DNA from: Isoperla grammatica
Taxonomy: Eukaryota; Arthropoda; Insecta; Plecoptera; Perlodidae
DNA length: 64,000 nt
NCBI GenBank assembly: GCA_945910005.1
Contig: OX246740.1
Coordinates: forward strand, 2,790,736-2,854,735
Direction of reading: 5' to 3'
The translations under genes were made by a program, and so were the position numbers. Shown here piece after piece: positions 44,934 to 57,800 of the stretch. The notes beneath the pieces were generated by a model that worked only from the letters and a program-made list of their open reading frames with translations, searched no databases and had not been told where the DNA came from. Position 1 is the first letter of the stretch; each line of letters starts with the position of its first letter.

Positions 44934-47900
44934 TTAGATGATATAGTCATTGTATCTTGCCGGAGGCTTCACTATACGTCCCCCTCTGGTACGGCAGATG
45001 TTCCCATCTGGCTCGATGTTGGGTTGCGCGGAGCTCACTGCTGGGGAGGCTCTCGTAGACGGCGATGGAGTTGTCGTTCCAGCGGCTGGGGCTGCTTCCG
45101 GTGATTGCTGATGACCTTTTGGAGAACCTGGGGATGTTTCTGTTCCCCTTGCTGGCGATGCTATGTGGTTTTGAGGGTTGTTGCCATTGCGTCTGGGTGG
45201 AGAGACAGGTGGAATGACTGTGGGCAATTGGATGTCATGTGATGGTTCATCTGGGAGATCGGCCAAGTAAACAGGTTTGTTCGGGGTTCCAACTCTGGGG
45301 CGAAGCTGGATTCGATTTCGCCGGAGTTCAGAGCCTCCCTCAGTTAATACGAAGTATGACCGGGGATTGTCCGTCATGTTTGTTACATGGCCGGGGATCC
45401 AATCGCGCTTCCCTCGTTGAACAAATATGGGCTGCCCTCGATGTAGGGGTGGAAGTGGACGAGATGTGATATCATGGTATTCCTTTTGTTTTATCTGATT
45501 GTTTCGTAAGGTTTGTAAGGTTTGTTTGGTGGGAAAAAGCGGTGTGCGCAGCTTGTTGGGGATGGGTAGGATGGTGCGGATTTTGCGCCCCATTAACATT
45601 TCAGCTGGGCTGGGGAGATTGGGCTTGGGAGTGGCATTGTGCTCCAGGATTGCAAGGATGGGGTCTTCACCTGATTTCGCTGCCTTGATGATCAGTCCTT
45701 TGGCCGTGCCAACTGCTCTTTCTATCATGCCGTTGCTTGCTGGGTAAGTTGGGCTGGACGTGACCTGTTTGATGTCCCATTCTCGTAGGAACGTTCTGAA
45801 TGCTAGAGAATCATACGGCGGGCCATTGTCCGACATCACTATTGAAGGGATTCCATGTGTTGCGAAAATGAGCTTTAATTCGGATATTACTTTGCTTGCC
45901 GTTGTGGTTTGAAGTTCTCGTAGTTCCATGAATTTGGAGTGGTAATCTGTTACCAACATGTAGTTTTTGTTGTTTGCCTTGCAGAAATCTACTGCTACCT
46001 TGTCCCAAGGCAATTCAGGTATGTCGTGTTGGCATAGTGGTTGTCTAGTGTTTGATTTTGCGTATTGTTGACACGTGGTGCATGACAAAACAAGCTGTTT
46101 GATGGCTGCCGTCATGCCAGGCCAATAGATTGCTTGTCTTGCTTTAGCTTGACAAGTGACAACACCTTGGTGTGCTCTGTGTATGTTTTTCAGCGTTTCT
46201 TGACGTTGCTTGGTTGGAATGACTAAACGCTCACCCCTAAACACCAGATTCTTGTTCACGTGTAACTCTTCTTTACAGTGCCAGTATTTGTTGACGATGG
46301 CTTCTAGTCGTTCGGGTTTGGTTTTAGGCCAACCTTGCTGGATATATTTAATTAGGGTTTGTAACTCGTAGTCAGTGCTGGTGTCTTGACAAAGACGCTC
46401 GTACTTTTCGTCAGAGTAGCTAACCAATGAGTGAACTGCCGATGCTTCCCCATGTAAGAAATCCGTGTTGACGCTTTGCGTTGGATCGGGTACTCTTGAT
46501 AAGGTGTCTGCGGTGTACATAAATTTTCCGGGTACGTGTTGTAGCTTGGGGTTGTAACGCAAAAATCTTGCTAGGAGACGTTGTAGGCGAGGTGATAGCT
46601 TTTCTATCGGTTTTTCCACTAACCCGAGCAATGGCTTATGGTCAGTTTCTACTGTAAAATCTGACCCATATAAGTAAAAGTGAAAATGCTCGCAGGCCCA
46701 TGTGATTGCGATAAATTCCTTGTCGATCTGCGGATAATTACATTGGGTGGGTGTTAGTGTGGCGGATGCATAAGCAATTGGACGGCTGTTTTGTAGGAGC
46801 ACCGCTCCTAATCCAAATTGACTTGCGTCTACCGAGAGCGTTGTAGCTTTGGTCCTATCGAAGTAGGCTAATACAGGTGAGGTAGTGATCACGGTTTTAA
46901 GCTCATCAAAGGATTGCTGGTGTGTGATTGTCCATACAAACTCGTTATCTTTCCGCAGGAGTTGTCTTAGGTGATGGGTTTTTTTGGACATGTTGGGTAT
47001 GAATTTGGATAGGAAGTTAACCATGCCTAGGAATCTCTGCACTTCACCCTTGTCTTTAGGTTTTGGAATGGCATTGATTGCTTTTACCTTGGATTGATGT
47101 ATTTGGATTCCCTCTGGTGACAGTTGGTGGCCAAGGTACTTGATGGTCGGCACGGCCAGCTGTAGTTTTTCTTTGGAAAACCTGAAGTTGAATCTCTCGG
47201 CTTTTTCCAATAGCATGTTGAGCCTTTTGTTGTGTTCTTCAAGCGTTGATCCATAGACCATTATGTCGTCTTGATAGCTGAGCACCCCCTCCAATCCATC
47301 TATTAGGTTGTTGATCTCCTTTTGTAATATTTCTGATGCACTCTTAATGCCGAACGGAAGCCGTAAAAATCGATATCTGCCAAATGGTGTGGCGATTGTG
47401 CATAGCTTTGAACTTTTTTCACTAAGAGGTATCTGCCAGAACGCAGACGACACGTCAAGGACCGAAAACACTTTTGCTCCCTGTAGTTCGGAGAATATGA
47501 CATCAGCTGTGGGAAGAGCAAGATGTTCACGTTGAATATAGCTATTGAGGCGCCTTGGGTCGAGACAAATTCGTATGCCCCCGTTAGGCTTTGATACTAG
47601 CACAATGGGGTTGACCCATTCTGTGGGCCCTTCTTCTTTCATGATAATGTTTTCCTGAAGCATTCGATCGAGCTCCCGCTTTACTTTCTCTCGTAATGAT
47701 ATTGGAATTTTCCGTGCCGCTGCTATGTGGGGGATGGCGTTGCTTTCCAGCTTTATGTCATGCACGTTGCTAAGTTTGCCAATCCCTTTGAAGGTTTGAG
47801 GAAATTTGTTTATTATGTCTTGAGCACTGTTGATTGTTGTATCCTGCTCCTTGTTTTCACTGTTTATTGTGTTAATTCTCTTGAGCAACTGCAATTGTTC

Positions 47901-49088
47901 ACATGCTTTTAGGCCTAGTATGGGTGGTGAGTCATTTTCAATCACGTGAAAGTCTAACGTTGCCTTTACATTTTTCACTTTGCATTTTAGTTGACACGTA
48001 CCTTTTAGGTTGATCTGGTGACCGGTGTATGATGTCACTCGTTTGTTCGTTGGTTTTACTGGAGGTTTTTTCTTGAACTTGTTGTAAGTATCTATCGGTA
48101 TCACGTTGACTTCCGACCCCGAGTCTAGTTTGAACGGTATTTTCACGTTGTGTATTGTGATCTGTTCTATCCATTCGGCTCTGCTTGTGACAGCATCAAG
48201 TTGTAGTGATTCTATGCTAAATGATTCATTCTCCGATGAGTCACTTTCGGACGTTTTATGCTCACCTTCTACTGCATGCAGGACTGGGTTGTGTCCCTGG
48301 TTCATTCTGCACATTTTGGAGTAATGATTGGCTTTGTTGCATTTGCGACAGGTTCTGCCGAAGGCTGGACACTGACGTGGTGCATGGAACGTACCACATT
48401 TGTAGCATGGATTTTTAGAATCATTAGGCCTATTACTTTTCTCAGGTTTTTGTTGTGATTTTTTGTAGTCCTCAACATTTTGCCTGGGCCTGTTTCTATA
48501 ATTGTTGGAATACGTGATGGCATGAGCTACTTCAGCACGTGTGCACATCATCTGAGCCTGGACTTTAGAGCTTTCGTCAGCTCTGCACAGGTTGAGTGCT
48601 TTGTCAAGGGTTAGGGTGTGGTCTTTCAATAGCCTTTGTCTTAGGCTGTCATCGCTTATGCCACATATCATTCGGTCTTTTATCAGAGACTCTGTGATGG
48701 CTCCGAAATCGCAATTTTTGGCTTTGATTCGGAGGGCCGTGACGTATTGGTCTATTGTTTGCTCCGGTGACTGTACTTCCGTAAAAAACAAATGGCGCAA
48801 ATACGTCGTGTTTTTATATGGCATGTAGTGTTTGGTTATACCGTCTAGAATGACTTGCGGGGTTCTGTCTTCTTCGTTGCCGAGCGTCGCGCTCATCACG
48901 TTATACAATTCTAGGGCTTCATCGCCTAGCGCTTGTAAGAGATCTGCTCTTTGCTTTCTTACCGGCTTTGTGTCGATGTCTGCCGCTTCGTAGTATATTT
49001 CGTAGCGTTGACGCCATCTCTGCCAATCTTCTGCTGGGTTGATGCCGGGCACGAACGGTTTTGGAGGCTTGTATTGTGAAGAAGCCAT
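44934..49088 (-). CDS. Gag-Pol polyprotein of Ty3/Gypsy element
   Basis: A single open frame of 1384 aa, Gag and Pol fused without a frameshift. The Gag part ends in two zinc knuckles, CX2CX3HX4C at 228-240 and CX2CX4HX4C at about 247-260. The aspartic protease has LDSGSEVNVIP (catalytic Asp322). Reverse transcriptase has FSVLDVSSAF (Asp545) and YQDD (605-608). RNase H has Asp753, Glu791, Asp816 and Asp861. Integrase has an HHCC finger (His970, His973, Cys1003, Cys1006) and a D,D35E triad (Asp1034, Asp1087, Glu1123), with a GPY/F-like end. The Ser/Pro/Thr-rich C-terminus has no chromodomain that I can see. All catalytic residues are present, so the element looks functional. The domain order and tRNA-Leu site suggest the Mag clade. 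Confidence 0.95.
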   Translation of the reverse strand: MASSQYKPPKPFVPGINPAEDWQRWRQRYEIYYEAADIDTKPVRKQRADLLQALGDEALELYNVMSATLGNEEDRTPQVILDGITKHYMPYKNTTYLRHLFFTEVQSPEQTIDQYVTALRIKAKNCDFGAITESLIKDRMICGISDDSLRQRLLKDHTLTLDKALNLCRADESSKVQAQMMCTRAEVAHAITYSNNYRNRPRQNVEDYKKSQQKPEKSNRPNDSKNPCYKCGTFHAPRQCPAFGRTCRKCNKANHYSKMCRMNQGHNPVLHAVEGEHKTSESDSSENESFSIESLQLDAVTSRAEWIEQITIHNVKIPFKLDSGSEVNVIPIDTYNKFKKKPPVKPTNKRVTSYTGHQINLKGTCQLKCKVKNVKATLDFHVIENDSPPILGLKACEQLQLLKRINTINSENKEQDTTINSAQDIINKFPQTFKGIGKLSNVHDIKLESNAIPHIAAARKIPISLREKVKRELDRMLQENIIMKEEGPTEWVNPIVLVSKPNGGIRICLDPRRLNSYIQREHLALPTADVIFSELQGAKVFSVLDVSSAFWQIPLSEKSSKLCTIATPFGRYRFLRLPFGIKSASEILQKEINNLIDGLEGVLSYQDDIMVYGSTLEEHNKRLNMLLEKAERFNFRFSKEKLQLAVPTIKYLGHQLSPEGIQIHQSKVKAINAIPKPKDKGEVQRFLGMVNFLSKFIPNMSKKTHHLRQLLRKDNEFVWTITHQQSFDELKTVITTSPVLAYFDRTKATTLSVDASQFGLGAVLLQNSRPIAYASATLTPTQCNYPQIDKEFIAITWACEHFHFYLYGSDFTVETDHKPLLGLVEKPIEKLSPRLQRLLARFLRYNPKLQHVPGKFMYTADTLSRVPDPTQSVNTDFLHGEASAVHSLVSYSDEKYERLCQDTSTDYELQTLIKYIQQGWPKTKPERLEAIVNKYWHCKEELHVNKNLVFRGERLVIPTKQRQETLKNIHRAHQGVVTCQAKARQAIYWPGMTAAIKQLVLSCTTCQQYAKSNTRQPLCQHDIPELPWDKVAVDFCKANNKNYMLVTDYHSKFMELRELQTTTASKVISELKLIFATHGIPSIVMSDNGPPYDSLAFRTFLREWDIKQVTSSPTYPASNGMIERAVGTAKGLIIKAAKSGEDPILAILEHNATPKPNLPSPAEMLMGRKIRTILPIPNKLRTPLFPTKQTLQTLRNNQIKQKEYHDITSRPLPPLHRGQPIFVQRGKRDWIPGHVTNMTDNPRSYFVLTEGGSELRRNRIQLRPRVGTPNKPVYLADLPDEPSHDIQLPTVIPPVSPPRRNGNNPQNHIASPARGTETSPGSPKGHQQSPEAAPAAGTTTPSPSTRASPAVSSAQPNIEPDGNICRTRGGRIVKPPARYNDYII

Positions 49089-49113
49089 TATGAATTATGA
49101 TTCTTCACGTTTT

Positions 49114-49126
49114 ACTTCTGACACCA
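49114..49126 (-). other. primer-binding site, tRNA-Leu
   Basis: TGGTGTCAGAAGT in element orientation is complementary to the 3' end (...ACTTCTGACACCA) of animal tRNA-Leu(CAA). It lies 0-2 nt from the 5' LTR. Priming by tRNA-Leu fits Mag/SURL-group Gypsy elements. Confidence 0.8.
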
Positions 49127-49128
49127 TT

Positions 49129-49352
49129 TGGTGTTTGTTAGGAACACTTGTAAATGACGACACTGTATGTAGTAATGGTAGATAATGTATTTATTATGCG
49201 TGTGTTACAAGCGAGGTTAGATTAACAAACCACGCCATTACGCACTGCCCTCTATGTCCAGTGCTGCACATGAGTGCCAACTTATGAGGTTTATATCTAG
49301 GCCTGATTGAGGATCAGTAAAGTGGTGCTGTCAAGACCACAAGTATGTGACA
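49129..49352 (-). repeat. 5' LTR
   Basis: In element orientation starts TGTCACATACTTG and ends AACAAACACCA. Identical by eye to the other LTR. It should carry the promoter. Confidence 0.9.
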
Positions 49353-51510
49353 GTTCATTCTAATATCATAACCTCCTATAGCCGTCTGAACTCCTGATAC
49401 ACATCCACAGAAAACGCAGTTTAGTAAATTCACGTTGGGAACATCACTGAACAGCCAACATTAAAACATGTTTCCTGGGCTAACCATGAATTATAGACAA
49501 ACCAAAACATGTTCCATAAGTACACTGGAAATGGAAGATGCAGAAAGTGTAGACACTATTGTCTTAACCCTTTAATCTGTGCCGCTACGCAGTGTCAAAA
49601 ACGTGCTAAATACACTGCGTTTTTGAGTTTTTAATTTTTTACAGCTATATTGTTTACTTGGGGGATCTCAAAGTTAATAAACAAGGTAGAACGGATAATT
49701 TTCTACTTTGAAAAAAATCAACGTGTACCTATGTTTGTTATTAACGACGTCAGGCGTCGCCGAAATTTCAAAGGTTTTCTTGTCAAGTTCCACTTTCGGT
49801 ACCGATTGTGGATGAACGGTGGTACCTAGTTACTCGTAGCGTCAAACTTAAGTTCAGTAAGAATCCTTGGTGACGTAGTATAAGCGTCGGTAGCGACAGT
49901 TTACACAGGTCGTGGTGAGGCGACGCCAACTTCAGGTAACAAAAATAGTAGATTTTTTGAGGTTTTTATATTTTTACGGGTAAACGGTTTAAGATAGAAT
50001 TTTTTGGTTGTCAGTTCCTTCTTATTCATCGCTCTCTTGATATGTTTCTTATTTTTAAAAAAATAAAAAAAAATCAAAATTTCAAAATTCTCCGATTGTG
50101 CTCTTCTGAGACAAAATTTGAAATTTTGGGCGCCTGTATCTCTGTAAGTATGACCCCCAGCATATTTTCGTTTTCAGGATGTCTAGATAATTAACGCAAA
50201 AAAAAATAAAAAAAATAAAAAAACAAATTTGGACTACCCGTTTTTTAGCTACGAGCGCTTGAAAAAAAAAAATCCCCTTAGTAAACCCTTCTCAACTATT
50301 CTGCTCTGAATATGGAAGAAAAAAAGTTTGCCGGTAATGGGTCTCGAACCCCGGACCGCGAAAACACTAGTCGGCGTCGCTACTGCCTACGCCACGCCAC
50401 AGGATGGAAGTTGGAGCGCTTAGACTGGTAAATATTGTACTGCTCTCAATGAATGCATGTATGTATCTCGATTCATTCTTATTGTAATTCTAACACCTAA
50501 CATAGATGGATTTACGAACACAGGTTCTTATTGGATTTAAAAAATATCCAAGAATACGATGTGAAAATAAAAAACCCGAAAATTGAGAAAAAAACGCCTT
50601 GAATTTTTTTTTCAAGTATCGGAGTTTTTCCATCAGATCGTAATGATTGATTGGATGGTTGATCGCGAAACCGTAAATCGTTTGTGTAAACAACGAGTCG
50701 TTTGACGGTTAAAAAATAAACCGTGTCCATTCACGTTGATGTATTGATATAAATGTGTGAATATGGTGAGAAAAAAGAGTGGGTGAAACGGGTCTCGAAC
50801 CCCAGACCTCAAGCATGGTAACCGACGACGCTACGGCATACGCCATAGCACACGATGATACTTACAGCGCTTACACAGGTACAAGACATACTGCTCTCAA
50901 TGTTGTGCATTGTTTGGGGTATTCAGATAGCTTATATCATAACCTCCTATAGCCGTCTGAACTCCTGATACACATCAACAGAAAACGCAGTTTTGGGACT
51001 TTCAAGACTTGGTTCATTCTAATATCATAACCTCCTATAGCCGTCTGAACTCCTAATACACATCCACAGAAAACGCAGTTTAGTAAATTCACGTTGGGAA
51101 CATCACTGAACAGCCAACATTAAGACATGTTTCCTGGGCTAACCATGAATTATAGACAAACCAAAACATGTTCCATAAGTACACTGGAAATGGAAGATGC
51201 AGGAAGTGTAGACACTATTGTCTTAACCCTTTAATCTGTGCCGCTACGCAGTGTCAAAAACGTGCTAAATACACTGCGTTGTTGAGTTTTTAATTTTTTA
51301 CAGCTATATTGTTTACTTGGGGGATCTCAAAGTTAATAAACAAGGTAGAACGGATAATTTTCTACTTTGAAAAAAATCAACGTGTACCTATGTTTGTTAT
51401 TAACGACGTCAGGCGTCGCCGAAATTTCAAAGGTTTTCTTGTCAAGTTCCACTTTCGGTACCGATTGTGGATGAACGGTGGTACCTAGTTACTCGTAGCG
51501 TCGAACTTAA

Positions 51511-51883
51511 GGGGAAGGACTACTCGCCAATATTAAACTCCACGAAATTAACGTCTTTTCGTCATATCTCAATAACGCCACACAATATCGAAAAAGTGAC
51601 AAGTATGCACAATTTGGGTTCCTAAGAGCTCAATATTATATGAAAAAGATTTATTAGTTTGCACTAATTATAATTATTATTTCGAATTTAATTAATTGAC
51701 AAGTTAATTACAAATTACAACTATAATTACTACGATCCACACAATCTTTTTCATGTAATATTGAGCTCTCACGAACCCAAATTGTGCATACTTGTCACTT
51801 TTTCGATATTGTGTGGCGTTATTGAGATATGACGAAAATACGTTAATTTCGCGGGTTTTAATATTGGCGAGTAGTCCTTCCTC
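51511..51883. mobile_element. 373-bp MITE in a TTAA target (piggyBac-like)
   Basis: The ends GGGGAAGGACTACTCGCC and, inverted, GAGGAAGGACTACTCGCC continue into arms of more than 100 bp. TTAA flanks both sides (51507-51510, 51884-51887). Other units have a single TTAA at this place (GAACTTAAGTTC). TTAA targeting is the hallmark of piggyBac. The element is non-coding. Confidence 0.88.
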
Positions 51884-54800
51884 TTAAGTTCAGTAAGAAT
51901 CCTTGGTGACGTAGTATAAGCGTCGGTAGCGACAGTTTGCACAGGTCGTGGTGAGGCGACGCCAACTTCAGGTAACAAAAATAGTAGATTTTTTGAGGTT
52001 TTTATATTTTTACGGGTAAACGGTTTAAGATAGAATTTTTTGGTTGTCAGGTCCTTCTTATTCATCGCTCTCTTGATATGTTTCGATTTTTAAAAAAATA
52101 AAAAAAATTCAAAATTTCAAAATTCTCCGATTGTGCTCTTCTGAGACAAAATTTGAAATTTTGGGCGCCTGTATCTCTGTAAGTATGACCCCCAGCATAT
52201 TTTCGTTTTCAGGATGTCTAGATAATTAACGCAAAAAAAATAAAAAAAATAAAAAAACCAATTTTGACTACCCGTTTTTTAGCTACGAGCGCTTGAAAAA
52301 AAAATTTCCCCTTAGTAAACCCTTCTCAAATATTCTGCTCTGAATATGGAAGAAAAAAAGTTTGCCAGTAATGGGTCTCGAACCCCGGACCGCGAAAACA
52401 CTAGTCGGCGTCGCTACTGCCTACGCCACGCCACAGGATGGAAGTTAGAGCGCTTAGACTGGTACATATTGTACTGCTCTCAATGAATGCATGTATGTAT
52501 CTCGATTCATTCTTATTGTAATTCTAACACCTAACATAGATGGATTTACGAACACAGGGTCTTATTGGATTTAAAAAATATCCAAGAATACGATGTGAAA
52601 ATAAAAAACCCGAAAATTAAGAAAAAACACCTTCTATTTTTTTTTTCAACTATAGGAGTTTTTATCATCAGATCGTATTGATTGATTGGATGGTTGATCG
52701 CGAAACCGTAAATCGTTTGTGTAAACAACGAGCCGTTTCACGGTTAAAAAATAAACCGTGTCCATTCACGTTGATGTATTGATATAAATGTGTGAATATG
52801 GTGAGAAAAAAGAGTGTGTGGAACGGGTCTCGAACCCCAGACCTCAAGCATGGTAACCGACGACGCTACGGCATACGCCATAGCACACGATGATACTTAC
52901 AGCGCTTACACAGGTACAAGACATACTGCTCTCAATGTTGTGCATTGTTTGGGGTATTCAGATAGCTTATATCATAACCTCCTATAGCCGTCTGAACTCC
53001 TGATACACATCAACAGAAAACGCAGTTTTGGGACTTTCAAGATTTGGTTCATTCTAATATCATTACCTCCTATAGCCGTCTGAACTCCTGATACACATCC
53101 ACAGAAAACGCAGTTTAGTAAATTCACGTTGGGAACATCACTGAACAGCCAACATTAAAACATGTTTCCTGGGCTAACCATGAATTATAGACAAACCAAA
53201 ACATGTTCCATAAGTACACTGGGAATGGAAGATGCAGAAAGTGTAGACATTATTGTCTTAACCCTTTAATCTGTGCCGCTATGCAGTGTCAAGAACGTGC
53301 TAAAATACACTGCGTTTTTGAGTTTTTAATTTTTTACAGCTATATTGTTTACTTGAGGGATCTCAAAGTTAATAAACAAGGTAGAACGGATAATTTTCTA
53401 CTTTGAAAAAAATCAACGTGTACCTATGTTTGTTATTAACGACGTCAGGCGTCGCCGAAATTTCAAAGGTTTTCTTGTCAAGTTCCACTTTCGGTACCGA
53501 TTGTGGGTGAACAGTGGTACCTAGTTACTCGTAGCGTCGAATTAAGTTCAGTAAGAATCCTTGGTGACGAAGTATGAGCGTCGGTAGCGTCGGTTTGCAC
53601 AGGTCGTGGTGAGGCGACGCCAACTTCAGGTAACCAAAATAGTAGATTTTTTGAGGTTTTTATTTATTTACGGGTAAACGGTTTAAGATAGAATTTTTTG
53701 GTTGTCAGTTCCTTCTTATTCATCGCTCTCTTGATATGTTTCTTATTTTTAAAAAAATAAAAAAAATTCAAAATTTCAAAATTCTCCGATTGTGCTCTTC
53801 TGAGACAAAATTTGAAATTTTGGGCGCCTGTATTACTGTAAGTATGACCCCCAGCATATTTTCGTTTTCAGGATGTCTAGATAATTAACGCAAAAAAAAA
53901 TAAAAAAAATAAAAAAACAAATTTGGACTACCCGTTTTTTAGCTACGAGCGCTTGAAAAAAAAAATTCCCCTTAGTAAACCCTTCTCAACTATTCTGCTC
54001 TGAATATGGAAGAAAAAAAGTTTGCCGGTAATGGGTCTCGAACCCCGGACCGCGAAAACACTAGTCGGCGTCGCTACTGCCTACGCCACGCCACAGGATA
54101 GAAGTTGGAGCGCTTAGACTGGTACATATTGTACTGCTCTCAATGAATGCATGTATGTATCTCGATTCATTCTTATTGTAATTCTAACACCTAACATAGA
54201 TGGATTTACGAACACAGGTTCTTATTGGATTTAAAAAATATCCAAGAATACGATGTGAAAATAAAAAACCCGAAAATTGAGAAAAAAACGCCTTGAATTT
54301 TTTTTTCAAGTATCGGAGTTTTTCCATCAGATCGTAATGATTGATTGGATGGTTGATCGCGAAACCGTAAATCGTTTGTGTAAACAACGAGTCGTTTGAC
54401 GGTTAAAAAATAAACCGTGTCCATTCACGTTGATGTATTGATATAAATGTGTGAATATGGTGAGAAAAAAGAGTGGGTGAAACGGGTCTCGAACCCCAGA
54501 CCTCAAGCATGGTAACCGACGACGCTACGGCATACGCCATAGCACACGATGATACTTACAGCGCTTACACAGGTACAAGACATACTGCTCTCAATGTTGT
54601 GCATTGTTTGGGGTATTCAGATAGCTTATATCATAACCTCCTATAGCCGTCTGAACTCCTGATACACATCAACAGAAAACGCAGTTTTGGGACTTTCAAG
54701 ACTTGGTTCATTCTAATATCATAACCTCCTATAGCCGTCTGAACTCCTGATACACATCCACAGAAAACGCAGTTTAGTAAATTCACGTTGGGAACATCAC

Positions 54801-57800
54801 TGAACAGCCTACATAAAGACATGTTTCCTGGGCTAACCATGAATTATAGACAAACCAAAACATGTTCCATAAGTACACTGGAAATGGAAGATGCAGAAAG
54901 TGTAGACACTATTGTCTTAACCCTCTAATCTGTGCCGCTACGCAGTGTCAAAAACGTGCTAAATACACTGCGTTTTTGAGTTTTTAATTTTTTACAGCTA
55001 TATTGTTTACTTTGGGGATCTCAAAATTAATAAACAAGGTAGAACGGATAATTTTCTACTTTGAAAAAAATCAACGTGTACCTATGTTTGTTATTAACGA
55101 CGTCAGGCGTCGCCGAAATTTCAAAGGTTTTCTTGTCAAGTTCCACTTTCGGTACCGATTGTGGATGAACGGTAGTACCTAGTTACTCGTAGCGTCGAAC
55201 TTAAGTTCAGTAAGAATCCTTGGTGACGTAGTATAAGCGTCGGTAGCGACAGTTTGCACATGTCGTGGTGAGGCGACGCCAACTTCAGGTAACAAAAATA
55301 GTAGATTTTTTGAGGTTTTTATATTTTTACGGGTAAACGGTTTTAGATAGAATTTTTTGGTTGTCAGGTCCTTCTTATTCATCGCTCTCTTGATATGTTT
55401 CGATTTTTAAAAAAATAAAAAAAATTCAAAATTTCAAAATTCTCCGATTGTGCTCTTCTGAGACAAAATTTGAAATTTTGGGCGCCTGTATCTCTGTAAG
55501 TATGACCCCCAGCATATTTTCGTTTTCAGGATGTCTAGATAATTAACGCAAAAAAAATAAAAAAAATAAAAAAACAAATTTTGACTACCCGTTTTTTAGC
55601 TACGAGCGCTTGAAAAAAAAATTTCCCCTTAGTAAACCCTTCTCAAATATTCTGCTCTGAATATGGAAGAAAAAAAGTTTGCCAGTAATGGGTCTCGAAC
55701 CCCGGACCGCGAAAACACTAGTCGGCGTCGCTACTGCCTACGCCACGCCACAGGATGGAAGTTAGAGCGCTTAGACTGGTACATATTGTACTGCTCTCAA
55801 TGAATGCATGTATGTATCTCGATTCATTCTTATTGTAATTCTAACACCTAACATAGATGGATTTACGAACACAGGGTCTTATTGGATTTAAAAAATATCC
55901 AAGAATACGATGTGAAAATAAAAAACCCGAAAATTAAAAAAAAACACCTTTTTTTTTTTTCAACTATAGGAGTTTTTATCATCAGATCGTATTGATTGAT
56001 TGGATGGTTGATCGCGAAACCGTAAATCGTTTGTGTAAACAACGAGCCGTTTCACGGTTAAAAAATAAACCGTGTCCATTCACGTTGATGTATTGATATA
56101 AATGTGTGAATATGGTGAGAAAAAAGAGTGTGTGGAACGGGTCTCGAACCCCAGACCTCAAGCATGGTAACCGACGACGCTACGGCATACGCCATAGCAC
56201 ACGATGATACTTACAGCGCTTACACAGGTACAAGACATACTGCTCTCAATGTTGTGCATTGTTTGGGGTATTCAGATAGCTTATATCATAACCTCCTATA
56301 GCCGTCTGAACTCCTGATACACATCAACAGAAAACGCAGTTTTGGGACTTTCAAGATTTGGTTCATTCTAATATCATTACCTCCTATAGCCGTCTGAACT
56401 CCTGATACACATCCATAGAAAACGCAGTTTAGTAAATTCACGTTGGGAACATCACTGAACAGCCATCATTAAAACATGTTTCCTGGGCTAACTATGAATT
56501 ATAGACAAACCAAAACATGTTCCATAAGTACACTGGGAATGGAAGATGCAGAAAGTGTAGACATTATTGTCTTAACCCTTTAATCTGTGCCGCTACGCAG
56601 TGTCAAAAACGTGCTTAAACACACTGCGTTTTTGAGTTTTTAATTTTTTACAGCTATATTGTTTACTTGAGGGATCTCAAAGTTAATAAACAAGGTAGAA
56701 CGGATAATTTTCTACTTTGAAAAAAATCAACGTGTACCTATGTTTGTTATTAACGACGTCAGGCGTCGCCGAAATTTCAAAGGTTTTCTTGTCAAGTTCC
56801 ACTTTCGGTACCGATTGTGGATGGACAGTGGTACCTAGTTACTCGTAGCGTCGAACTTAAGTTCAGTAAGAATCCTTGGTGACGAAGTATGAGCGTCGGT
56901 AGCGTCGGTTTGCACAGGTCGTGGTGAGGCGACGCCAACTTCAGGTAACCAAAATAGTAGATTTTTTGAGGTTTTTATTTATTTACGGGTAAACGGTTTA
57001 AGATAGAATTTTTTGGTTGTCAGTTCCTTCTTATTCATCGCTCTCTTGATATGTTTGTTATTTTTAAAAAAATAAAAAAAATTCAAATTTCAAATTTTCC
57101 GATTGTGCTCTTCTGAGACAAAATTTGAAATTTTGGGCGCCTGTATCTCTGTAAGTATGACCCCCAGCATATTTTCGTTTTCAGGATGTCTAGATAATTA
57201 ACGCAAAAAAAAATAAAAAAACAAATCTGGACTACCCGTTTTTTAGCTACGAGCGCTTGAAAAAAAAATTTCCCCTTAGTAAACCCTTCTCAAATATTCT
57301 GCTCTGAATATGGAAGAAAAAAAGTTTGCCAGTAATGGGTCTCGAACCCCGGACCGCGAAAACACTAGTCGGCGTCGCTACTGCCTACGCCACGCCACAG
57401 GATGGAAGTTAGAGCGCTTAGACTGGTACATATTGTACTGCTCTCAATGAATGCATGTATGTATCTCGATTCATTCTTATTGTAATTCTAACACCTAACA
57501 TAGATGGATTAACGAACACAGGGTCTTATTGGATTTAAAAAATATCCAAGAATACGATGTGAAAATAAAAAACCTGAAAATTAAGAAAAAACGCCTTCAA
57601 TTTTTTTTTCACTATCGTAGTTTTTATCATCAGATCGTATTGATTGATTGGATGGTTGATCGCGAAACCGTAAATCGTTTGTGTAAACAACGAGCCGTTT
57701 CACGGTTAAAAAATAAACCGTGTCCATTCGAGTTGATGTATTGATATAAATGTGTGAAAGTTGGTGAGAAAAAAGAGTGTGAGAAACGGGTCTCGAACCC

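Larger units (their letters stand above)
44626..49352 (-). mobile_element. intact Ty3/Gypsy LTR retrotransposon
   Basis: Two LTRs of 224-226 bp, identical by eye, bound a 4.7-kb element inserted in the array unit that starts at 43707. If the LTR is 226 bp the target duplication is GTTCA (44621-44625 and 49353-49357), the usual 5 bp, and the primer-binding site touches the LTR. If it is the TG...CA 224 bp form, the duplication is 7 bp. One long Gag-Pol frame, no env. Uninterrupted host sequence is seen in neighbouring units. Identical LTRs and an open frame indicate a very recent insertion. Confidence 0.95.

Noticed and set aside
54631..54840. Short repeated frames in the array (for example 69 codons on the minus strand)
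   Set aside because: They recur only because the DNA is repeated, contain no known domain, and are broken in other units.
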